Of a stretch of 64,000 nucleotides of DNA, positions 24,835-32,155 are shown in pieces; the first letter of the stretch is position 1, and every line of letters starts with the position of its first letter. The notes beneath the pieces were generated by a model that made no database searches, was not told where the DNA came from, and worked only from the letters and a program-made list of their open reading frames with translations. This DNA comes from an uncultured Collinsella sp. (GTDB lineage: Bacteria; Actinomycetota; Coriobacteriia; Coriobacteriales; Coriobacteriaceae), in NCBI GenBank assembly GCA_900540985.1, contig UQIC01000004.1, positions 30,249 through 94,248 on the forward strand. The letters run 5' to 3'. The position numbers were made by a program, and so were the translations under genes.

Positions 24835-25734
24835 GTGTCCGATCGTCCCAAGGCATCTGCTCCCAAGACGCCTGCGCGCAAAGCTACCACTGTGGGAGCG
24901 CCTGCAGCGAAGAGCGGCAGCGGTTCGTGGCTGGCGGGCTTTATTACCCGTGCCGCCGCCGGTATCGTCTACGCCGTTGTCTTTATCCTGTGCCTGGTTT
25001 TGGGTATCGTGCCCACGGCCATCTTTGTTTCCGTCATGAGCGGTCTGTGCTGCTATGAGTTTTTCCGTATGACAAGACTCGATGGCAAGATGGCTAACGA
25101 GCGCATGGGTATCGCTGCCGCCGTACTCTTTCCGCTGTCGGCGTTGGGCGATTCGATGTTGCTGAATGCCCTGCTTTTTGCCCTGATGCTTGCTGTGGGC
25201 ATTTGGTATGTCTGGTCGCCGCGTACCCGCATCTCTGATGTGGCCGTGACGCTCATGGGTCCCATCTACACTGGCTTTATGCTGTCGGCTATCGTGCTGC
25301 TGCGCGATGCCGTGCCCGGTTTTGCCGGCGCCCTGCTTTCAGTGGGCGTTTGCGCGTCCCTTTGGGTCTCCGATTCGTTTGCCTACATTGTGGGCAGCCG
25401 TATCGGCAAGCACAAGATGGTTCCCAAGATCTCTCCCAAAAAGAGCTGGGAGGGTTTTGTCGGCGGCATCCTGGGCTCGGTTTTGATTTGGCTCATTCTG
25501 TGGGCGACGCACTTCTACAAGCTCAGCCTGCCCTATGCGCTGCTGTGCGGCGTGGTCGTGTCCATTTTGGGCGTTATCGGCGACCTTATCGAGTCGCGCA
25601 TCAAGCGTGGCGTGGGCGTCAAGGATTCCGGCAACCTTATCCCGGGCCATGGCGGCATGCTCGACCGTAGCGACTCGCTTATCTTTGGCTGCATTACCGC
25701 TCAGCTGCTTTTGATGATCGGAGGCGTGCTGTAA
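24835..25734 (+). CDS. cdsA: phosphatidate cytidylyltransferase
   Basis: CdsA makes CDP-diacylglycerol from phosphatidate and CTP at the membrane. The 299-residue product has several membrane segments from about residue 35 onward. The C-terminal family signature spans IESRIKRGVGVKDSG, then NLIPGHGGMLDRSDS. About 30 N-terminal residues rich in Lys, Pro and Ala precede the first membrane helix. GTG 24835 follows uppS by 2 nt. The stop overlaps the dxr start (TAATG). Confidence 0.95.
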   Translation: MSDRPKASAPKTPARKATTVGAPAAKSGSGSWLAGFITRAAAGIVYAVVFILCLVLGIVPTAIFVSVMSGLCCYEFFRMTRLDGKMANERMGIAAAVLFPLSALGDSMLLNALLFALMLAVGIWYVWSPRTRISDVAVTLMGPIYTGFMLSAIVLLRDAVPGFAGALLSVGVCASLWVSDSFAYIVGSRIGKHKMVPKISPKKSWEGFVGGILGSVLIWLILWATHFYKLSLPYALLCGVVVSILGVIGDLIESRIKRGVGVKDSGNLIPGHGGMLDRSDSLIFGCITAQLLLMIGGVL

Positions 25735-26921
25735 TGTCATTTCAGACGACGTATGGCCCCGATGGACGCCTCCGTGTTGCCATCCTGGGTTGTACGGGCT
25801 CTATCGGCACCCAGGCACTCGATGTGTGCCGTCAGCATGCTGATCGCCTGCAGGTGACGGCGCTGTCCGTTAATTCCAGCACCTCTGAGCTCGTTGCCGC
25901 TGCCCGCGAGTTCTCGGTTCCGGCGGTTGCCGTGGCCGATGTCGCTCACGGCGATGACGCCGTGCTGCAGGAGTTGCCCGAGGGAACGAAGCTCGGCGTT
26001 GGCGCGCAGGCGGTTTGCGAGCTCGCGCGTCGCGACGATGTCGACTGCGTGCTCGTTGCTATTGTGGGCGCCGCCGGTCTCGAGGCGAGCCATGCGGCCT
26101 TGACCTCTAATAAGCGCCTTGCCCTTGCCAACAAGGAGTCCCTCGTCGTCGGTGGCGACTTGCTTATGCCGTTGGCACAACCGGGCCAGCTTATTCCAGT
26201 CGACTCTGAGCACTCCGCCATCTACCAGTGCTATCTGGGGGAGAACCCGCGCGAAGCCCATTGTATTTGGCTCACCTGCTCGGGCGGTCCGTTCTTTGGC
26301 CGCACGCGCGACGAGCTCAATCGCGTGACGCGTGCCGATGCCCTCGCACATCCCACGTGGGCCATGGGTGCCAAGATCACCATCGACTCCGCCACCCTCA
26401 TGAACAAGGGCCTGGAGCGCATTGAGGCCATGCATCTGTTTAACTGCGACCTCGATTTCATTAACGTGGTCGTGCAGCGTCAGTCCAAGATTCACTCTAT
26501 GGTCGAGTTCGCCGACGGCTCCGTGATTGCGCATCTCGGTGCTTCCGATATGCGCATTCCCATTCAGTTTGCCTTCTCGTATCCTGAGCGTTGGGATACT
26601 CCGGCGCCTCGTCTCGATTTTCGAGAGTTGGGGCAGCTCACCTTTGATGCCGCCGATATGGACACGTTCCGCTGCCTGGCGCTGGCCGAGCGTGCCGGCA
26701 AGACGGGTGGCACCATGCCGTGCGTGCTTAACGCGGCCAACGAGGTCGCGGTCGATGCGTTCCTACACGACGGCTGCAGCTTTACCGATATCGACCGCGT
26801 TGTGGAATCCTGCATGGATGCGCATGACACGCAGGCGGTTACCTCGTTTGAGCAGCTTCGCGACATCGATGCCTGGGCGCGCGAAAAGGCCGCGCTGGTG
26901 CTCGCCGCAACCCATTCCTAA
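25734..26921 (+). CDS. dxr: 1-deoxy-D-xylulose 5-phosphate reductoisomerase
   Basis: Dxr commits carbon to the MEP isoprenoid pathway, using NADPH and a divalent metal. The 395-residue product has the NADPH motif ILGCTGSIGTQALDV, LANKESLVVGGDLL, the metal-binding VDSEHSAIYQC region, and TCSGGPFFGRTRDELN. NKGLERIEAMHLF follows. ATG 25734 overlaps the cdsA stop by one base. Together with ispG it shows the MEP pathway is used here. Confidence 0.97.
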   Translation: MSFQTTYGPDGRLRVAILGCTGSIGTQALDVCRQHADRLQVTALSVNSSTSELVAAAREFSVPAVAVADVAHGDDAVLQELPEGTKLGVGAQAVCELARRDDVDCVLVAIVGAAGLEASHAALTSNKRLALANKESLVVGGDLLMPLAQPGQLIPVDSEHSAIYQCYLGENPREAHCIWLTCSGGPFFGRTRDELNRVTRADALAHPTWAMGAKITIDSATLMNKGLERIEAMHLFNCDLDFINVVVQRQSKIHSMVEFADGSVIAHLGASDMRIPIQFAFSYPERWDTPAPRLDFRELGQLTFDAADMDTFRCLALAERAGKTGGTMPCVLNAANEVAVDAFLHDGCSFTDIDRVVESCMDAHDTQAVTSFEQLRDIDAWAREKAALVLAATHS

Positions 26922-26945
26922 CCATAAGGATTGCTTTTTCGTTTT

Positions 26946-28307
26946 ATGGATACTGTTCTGAGCGTTCTCTCATCGGTCTTCTGGGGCCTTCTGATGCTTT
27001 CCGTCCTCGTGTTTTTGCACGAGGGCGGCCACTTTTTGGCCGCGCGTGCCTGCGGCGTCCGTGTGACCGAGTTCTTTTTGGGCCTGCCGTGCCGTTTTGA
27101 CATCCATCATACGTCGCGTCGCATCGGTACCAAGTTTGGCGTGACGCCGCTGCTGCTGGGTGGTTATGCTGCTATCTGCGGTATGGACCCGACCAATGTC
27201 TCGTGTGCCGACCGCGTGCTTGCGGCGATCTATCGTCATGGTCGCGTGACCGTGGCCGACCTTGCCGCCGAGCTCGAACTGCCCGAGGAGGACGTGCTCG
27301 AGGCCTGCGCCTTGCTGCTGGGGTGGGGTTCCATCGCTCCTTGGTACGAGGAGGGGGAGAAGCCCTCGCCGAGCTATTACCCCACCAATTATCAGACGCT
27401 GCCGCGCGATGAGGCGGGCTACACCACCTTTGACGGGCGTCGGTTTGATCGCGAGCATGCGACCGCCGAGGGCGACGTATGGGAGCTGCCGTGCGATAAG
27501 GCCGAGTTCCTTGCGCAAGAGCGCTCGCACACCTATCTTGGCCAGGGTTTTCTCAAGCGCGCCTTTATGTTGCTCGCGGGCATTGTCGTCAATATCCTGA
27601 CGGGCTTTTTGCTCCTTATGAGTATTTACTCTATCGCCGGCGTATCGGTGCCGGTCGATAGCAATGTGATCGGTCAGGTCGACGAGGGTTCCATTGCTGC
27701 CAAGGCGGGCATCGAGGCCGGCGACACGATTCTTAGTGTCGATGGCGTGTCGTGCTCTTCCTGGATGGACGTATACGATGCGATCGGAGCGGCCGCCGGC
27801 AAGGACGATATTGCCATTGAGTATCAGCGCGATGGCAAGCATCTTTCGACCTCGGTCGCGCTCAAGGAGGATGAGCGTTTGGGCGTTTATGCCTCTACGC
27901 AGGTGGTCCATTTGGACCCCATTACGTCGGCGCGCCTGTCGTTCTCCTATGTTCAGCAGACTGCTGAGGGCGTGATGCGCCTGCTGCAACCGCAACATAC
28001 GATGGAGGTTCTCGATCAGTCGACCTCGATCGTGGGCATCAGCGTCATGTCATCCCAGGCTGCAGCCGCCGGCCCTGCAACGTTTTTGACGTTTGCCGCG
28101 CTCATCTCGTTCTCGCTCGGCTTTATGAACCTGCTGCCCATCCCGCCGCTCGATGGCGGCAAGCTGGTTATCGAGATCATTCAGAAGATTGCGGGCCGCG
28201 AGCTGCCGCTCAAGGTTCAAACGATCGTGAGCTATGTGGGCATCGCGCTCTTTGTGCTGCTGTTTATCTACATGCTTCGTTCCGACATCCTTCGATTTAT
28301 TCTGTAG
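26946..28307 (+). CDS. rseP: RseP-type site-2 protease with an inserted winged-helix-like segment
   Basis: A membrane zinc protease that cuts within the bilayer, typically releasing anti-sigma factors or clearing signal-peptide remnants. HEGGH at residues 25-29 supplies the catalytic Glu and Zn ligands. The C-terminal NLLPIPPLDGGKL (Asp ligand) and a single PDZ domain around residues 240-310 (VIGQVDEGSIAAKAGIEAGD) are present. Between the first membrane core and the PDZ lies an insertion, about residues 80-195. Its start (ADRVLAAIYRHGRVTVADL, AAELELPEEDVLEACALL) looks like a winged helix-turn-helix. ATG 26946 was chosen by homology. AAGGA lies 15 nt upstream and TTG 26931 abuts it, so the start is unsure. 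Order dxr-rseP-ispG is conserved. Confidence 0.9.
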   Translation: MDTVLSVLSSVFWGLLMLSVLVFLHEGGHFLAARACGVRVTEFFLGLPCRFDIHHTSRRIGTKFGVTPLLLGGYAAICGMDPTNVSCADRVLAAIYRHGRVTVADLAAELELPEEDVLEACALLLGWGSIAPWYEEGEKPSPSYYPTNYQTLPRDEAGYTTFDGRRFDREHATAEGDVWELPCDKAEFLAQERSHTYLGQGFLKRAFMLLAGIVVNILTGFLLLMSIYSIAGVSVPVDSNVIGQVDEGSIAAKAGIEAGDTILSVDGVSCSSWMDVYDAIGAAAGKDDIAIEYQRDGKHLSTSVALKEDERLGVYASTQVVHLDPITSARLSFSYVQQTAEGVMRLLQPQHTMEVLDQSTSIVGISVMSSQAAAAGPATFLTFAALISFSLGFMNLLPIPPLDGGKLVIEIIQKIAGRELPLKVQTIVSYVGIALFVLLFIYMLRSDILRFIL

Positions 28308-28320
28308 GGGAGTGTTTGGA

Positions 28321-29403
28321 TTGTCTTTATCCCATCCTTTGCCGCGCGAGCTGACGCGTCCCGTATATGTGGGCGGCGTGCAGATCGGTGGTGGCGCTCC
28401 GGTGGTGGTTCAGTCCATGACCTGCACCGATACCGCCGACGCCCAGGCAACGCTTGCTCAGGTTCGCGCCTTGGCACAAGCCGGTTGCGATATCGTGCGC
28501 GTGAGTGTGCCCACCGAGGCCGCGCTTGAGGGTTTCCGCGCCATCTGTGCCGAGTCTCCGGTGCCGATCGTTGCTGATATCCACTTTAACCACAAGCTGG
28601 CCATTGGTGCCGTTGAGGCCGGTGCCGCCAAGCTCCGCATTAATCCCGGCAACATCGGCGATTGGGCCAAGGTCGATGCCGTGATCGATGCTGCGGGCGC
28701 TGCCGGGTGTGCGATTCGCATTGGCGTGAATGCCGGTTCGCTCGAGCAGGATATTGCCGAGCGCGACGATCTTACGCAGCCCGAAAAGCTCGTGATGTCG
28801 AGCGAGCGCTTCGTCAAGCATTTTGAGGACCGCGGTTTTACCAACATCGTACTTTCCGCTAAGGCCCATAGCGTGTCCACAACGCTTGATGCCTATCGCG
28901 CTCTGTCGCGCGAGATACCGCATGTTCCGCTCCATCTGGGCGTGACGGAGGCGGGGACCAAGCTGCAGGGCACCATCAAGAGCTCCGTAGGCTTGGGTAT
29001 CTTGCTTTCCGAAGGCATCGGCGACACCATGCGTGTGTCGCTCACGGCCGATCCGGTCGAGGAGCCGCCGGTCGCCTGGGGTATCCTGCAGTCCCTTGGC
29101 CTGCGCCGCCGTGGTCCCGAGATCGTCTCGTGTCCCACGTGCGCTCGTTGCCAGGTCAACCTCATTCCCATCGCTGAGGAGGTCACCGAGCGACTGAAGA
29201 ACTATTCCGCGCCGCTTTCCATCGCCGTGATGGGATGTGCCGTTAATGGCCCCGGCGAGGCTTCCGACGCCGACTTGGGAGTTGCCTGTGGACGTGGTCA
29301 GGCCCTACTCTTTTCGCATGGCCAGATCATTGGTAAAGTAGCTGAGGATCAAATTGTCGACGCGCTCATGGCCGAGGTCGACAAGCTTATTGAGGAGAAA
29401 TAA
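28321..29403 (+). CDS. ispG: (E)-4-hydroxy-3-methylbut-2-enyl-diphosphate synthase
   Basis: IspG is the 4Fe-4S enzyme making HMBPP in the MEP pathway. The 360-residue product opens VYVGGVQIGGGAPVVVQSM, with ADIHFNHKLAIGAVEAG and INPGNIGDW. The cluster cysteines are in SCPTCARC and the later MGCAVNGPGEASDADLG. TTG 28321 has AGGGGAG 8 nt upstream; GTG 28312 is an in-frame alternative. proS starts right after the stop, so the pyrH-to-proS run is probably one long unit. Confidence 0.96.
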   Translation: MSLSHPLPRELTRPVYVGGVQIGGGAPVVVQSMTCTDTADAQATLAQVRALAQAGCDIVRVSVPTEAALEGFRAICAESPVPIVADIHFNHKLAIGAVEAGAAKLRINPGNIGDWAKVDAVIDAAGAAGCAIRIGVNAGSLEQDIAERDDLTQPEKLVMSSERFVKHFEDRGFTNIVLSAKAHSVSTTLDAYRALSREIPHVPLHLGVTEAGTKLQGTIKSSVGLGILLSEGIGDTMRVSLTADPVEEPPVAWGILQSLGLRRRGPEIVSCPTCARCQVNLIPIAEEVTERLKNYSAPLSIAVMGCAVNGPGEASDADLGVACGRGQALLFSHGQIIGKVAEDQIVDALMAEVDKLIEEK

Positions 29404-31125
29404 ATGACTCGAGCAATGTATATGTCTAAGCTTTACGCGCCGACGCTCAAAGAGGATCCGGCGGACGCCGAGCTTGCGAGCCACCGTCTGCTGCTTCGCG
29501 CCGGCATGATCCGCAAGGAGGCCGCCGGCCTGTATTCTTATTTGCCGCTCGCATGGCGCTCGATCCGCAAGATCGAGAACATCGTGCGCGACGAAATGGA
29601 TGCCGCCGGTGCCCAGGAGCTCATGATGCCCATTATGGTCGACGCTGAGCTATGGCGCGAGTCCGGCCGCATCGACGCCTACGGTAAGGAGCTCGTGCGC
29701 TTTGATGACCGTCACGGCCGTGAGTTCGTGCTGGGCCCCACCCACGAGGAGACTGTCACCGCCCTGGTGCGCAATGAGCTGCGCTCCTATAAGCAGCTGC
29801 CCGTCAACCTCTACCACATCCAGGATAAGTTCCGCGACGAGTTCCGCCCCCGCTTTGGTCTGATGCGCGGTCGCGAGTTTATCATGAAGGACGCCTACAG
29901 CTTCTCCGCCACGCAGGAGAGCCTGCAGGAGGAGTACGACAAGATGAAGCAGGCCTACGCCAACATCTGCGAGCGCTGCTACATCAAGGCTCTGCCCGTT
30001 GTCGCCGACTCCGGTGAAATCGGTGGCGATACCTCCGTCGAGTACATGGCTTTGGCCGACGCTGGCGAGGCCTCGCTGGTCTACTGCGACGATTGCGGCT
30101 TTGCTGCCGATGACGAGGCGGCAAGCACTAAGGTCGTCGTGACTGAGGGCCCCGGCGACGGTACGCTCACCAAGGTCGAGACTCCGGGCATGGGCACCAT
30201 CGAGGCTGTTGCTAAGTTCTTCAACTTCCCCGAGAACGGCACGCGCAAGTCCCTGGCGCTCATCGATGCCGAGGGTAAGCCCGTCGTGGCCATCGTCCCG
30301 GGCGATCATGAGCTCAACGACTGCAAGGCCGAGCATGTCTTTGGCAAGGGCTATCGCATGATGACCGACGAGGAGCTTCAGACCTACGGTCTGCATAAGG
30401 GCTTTATCGGGCCGGTTAACCTGCCCGATGGTATTCGTCTGGTCTGCGACGAGAGTCTGCGCGAGTCCAAGCAGTGGGCTTGCGGTGCCAACGAGGTCGA
30501 TTATCACTTTACCGGCGCCTGCCCCGAGCGCGACTTTACCGTCGATGAGTGGGCCGACCTGGTCACCGTCGTCGCTGGCGATCCCTGCCCGCACTGCGGC
30601 AAGCCGCTTTCCGCTGCCCGCGGCATCGAGGTCTCTCAGGTCTTCCAGCTGGGTACCAAGTACTCCGAGGCCATGGGTGCAACCTTTATGGATGAGGACG
30701 GCAAGGAGAAGCCGCTTATCATGGGTTGCTACGGCGTGGGCGTGTCCCGCTCGCTCGCTGCCGTCGTGGAGCAGCACAATGACGAGCACGGCATCGTCTG
30801 GCCGGTCTCCGTTGCCCCGTATGAGGTCGCGGTGATTCCGCTCGATCCCAAGAAGGAGGAGTGCGCAACCGTCTGCGAACAGATTGTTGATGGCCTGTGC
30901 GCCGAGGGTATCGAGGTTGTCGTGGATGACCGCGACGAGCGCCCCGGCTTTAAGTTTGCTGATAACGACCTCATGGGCTTCCCGTATCAGGTTGTTCTGG
31001 GTAAGCGTGGCCTCAAGAATGGCACGGTTGAGCTCAAGGACCGTGCCACCGGCGAGCGTGAGGACGTTGCGATCGACGAAATCGTCGCTAAGGTCGCCGA
31101 GCTTGTGAAGGCCGCTCGTCGCTAA
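29404..31125 (+). CDS. proS: proline-tRNA ligase (bacterial type with editing domain)
   Basis: Class II ProRS. The 573-residue product has motif 1 (RSIRKIENIVRDEMDAAGAQ, cited in parts), motif 2 (VNLYHIQDKFRDEFRPRFG) and LMRGREFIMKDAYSF. The editing insertion lies at about residues 230-400 and includes GDHELNDCKAEHVFG. Motif 3 is MGCYGVGVSRSLAAVVEQ, and an anticodon-binding domain ends the protein. The last catalytic part holds CPHCG. ATG 29404 directly follows ispG. A strong terminator follows. Confidence 0.98.
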   Translation: MTRAMYMSKLYAPTLKEDPADAELASHRLLLRAGMIRKEAAGLYSYLPLAWRSIRKIENIVRDEMDAAGAQELMMPIMVDAELWRESGRIDAYGKELVRFDDRHGREFVLGPTHEETVTALVRNELRSYKQLPVNLYHIQDKFRDEFRPRFGLMRGREFIMKDAYSFSATQESLQEEYDKMKQAYANICERCYIKALPVVADSGEIGGDTSVEYMALADAGEASLVYCDDCGFAADDEAASTKVVVTEGPGDGTLTKVETPGMGTIEAVAKFFNFPENGTRKSLALIDAEGKPVVAIVPGDHELNDCKAEHVFGKGYRMMTDEELQTYGLHKGFIGPVNLPDGIRLVCDESLRESKQWACGANEVDYHFTGACPERDFTVDEWADLVTVVAGDPCPHCGKPLSAARGIEVSQVFQLGTKYSEAMGATFMDEDGKEKPLIMGCYGVGVSRSLAAVVEQHNDEHGIVWPVSVAPYEVAVIPLDPKKEECATVCEQIVDGLCAEGIEVVVDDRDERPGFKFADNDLMGFPYQVVLGKRGLKNGTVELKDRATGEREDVAIDEIVAKVAELVKAARR

Positions 31126-31155
31126 TCGACGTTTCTGCTATTAGACGTAATTGCG

Positions 31156-31203
31156 GGACTGCCCCGCATCTCTCTTAGGATGAGATGCGGGGCAGTCCTT
31201 TTT
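31156..31203 (+). terminator. intrinsic terminator after proS
   Basis: A 17-bp perfect stem beginning GGACTGCCCCGCATCTC and its complement, 9-nt loop, then TTTTT. It ends the long rightward pyrH-proS block. Confidence 0.96.
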
Positions 31204-31233
31204 GTTGCGTGAATCAGCTCGACGGGTAACAGA

Positions 31234-31267
31234 AAACCCCACAGCCCAAATGAGCTGCGGGGTTTTT
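31234..31267. terminator. bidirectional terminator between proS and the minus-strand phosphotransferase gene
   Basis: AAAACCCC-A-CAGC and GCTG-C-GGGGTTTTT form a stem flanked by A and T runs, so it can act on either strand. It mainly serves the leftward phosphotransferase/adhE transcript. Confidence 0.88.
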
Positions 31268-31302
31268 CTTGTGCCTCCGATGCGAAATGAATCGCTCAGA
31301 TA

Positions 31303-32067
31303 TTACTGATAATCGACGACGTCGATCCAGTTCTTCAGGAACTCATCGTTCACGTTGCGCTTACGAGCGAGCTCAGAAGCGGCGACGATGCTCGTCCACT
31401 GACGCACGACCTGCATGGGCATGTCGGCGCGGTCGCAGTAGAGCTCCAGGTAGGCCTCAGCCTGATCCTTGCTGTTGAGGGCAAAGAGCAGGTAGGTGGT
31501 GGCAACGTCGGCAGCAGGGGAGCCCTGGGTGGCGTGTGCCCAGTCGCAGACGTACAGCTGGCCGTCGTCGCCGACGATGACGTTGGAGGGGTTGAAGTCG
31601 CCGTGGCAGACCTTGAACTCCTTGGTCATGCCGTCCAGACGCTCCTGAAGGTTGTAGCGCGTGGTGGCATTGAGCTGATCAAGGCTGTCGATCATGCGGG
31701 CGAACTTGTCGCGCTGACGGTTAAGCAGCGGGGAGGTGTAGCCGTGAATCTCGATCTGGAGGTCAACGAACATCTCGAGGTACTCACCAAAGCGCTGGGG
31801 CTCGGCAGTCATCTTCTCGGCAAGGGTAGTGCCCGGAACCTTCTCGGTCACGAGCGCCCAGCCGTTGGCGTTCTCGAGCTGGGAAACCTCGAGAGCCTTG
31901 GGGCTGCGGATGCCGCACTCATTGATGCGGGCAAGATTCAAAGCCTCGTTGAACACGTCGGAGACGGGCTTGGTCTCGTTAAAGACCTTGACGATCTTGT
32001 CGCCCAGGTCGTAAACGACCTTGTTGCCACGGCGGACGAGCTCGGTCTTGGAATCGGGTAGCAGCAT
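31303..32067 (-). CDS. APH-fold phosphotransferase of unknown substrate
   Basis: The 254-residue product has the aminoglycoside phosphotransferase/choline kinase fold. A nucleotide-binding N lobe starts RRGNKVVYDLGDKIVKVF, the catalytic loop is VCHGDFNPSNVIVG, and the metal-binding Asp lies in LYVCDWAHATQG. The substrate cannot be told from sequence: choline/ethanolamine, a sugar, a small molecule or a protein are all possible, and a resistance role is not supported. It sits 88 nt behind adhE on the same strand, separated by a strong GC hairpin without a T run, so it may be read through from adhE. The start has GAAAGGA about 9 nt upstream. Confidence 0.8.
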   Translation of the reverse strand: MLLPDSKTELVRRGNKVVYDLGDKIVKVFNETKPVSDVFNEALNLARINECGIRSPKALEVSQLENANGWALVTEKVPGTTLAEKMTAEPQRFGEYLEMFVDLQIEIHGYTSPLLNRQRDKFARMIDSLDQLNATTRYNLQERLDGMTKEFKVCHGDFNPSNVIVGDDGQLYVCDWAHATQGSPAADVATTYLLFALNSKDQAEAYLELYCDRADMPMQVVRQWTSIVAASELARKRNVNDEFLKNWIDVVDYQ

Positions 32068-32100
32068 GGTTGCATCCTTTCAACGATGCGATAGAAGCGA

Positions 32101-32137
32101 CGGCGGGGGTGTGTGAAACACCCGTGCACCCCCGCCG
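32101..32137 (-). other. GC-rich hairpin between adhE and the phosphotransferase gene
   Basis: CGGCGGGGGTG and CACCCCCGCCG form an 11-bp perfect stem around a 15-nt loop. No T run follows on the minus strand, so it is not a canonical terminator. It could stabilise or process the adhE transcript or reduce expression of the downstream gene. Confidence 0.6.
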
Positions 32138-32155
32138 TTAAAAACCGTGCTAGAA

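Noticed and set aside
31303..32067. Aminoglycoside resistance gene
   Set aside because: The APH fold is shared by many kinases. Context (adhE) and lack of specific resistance motifs do not support a resistance call.
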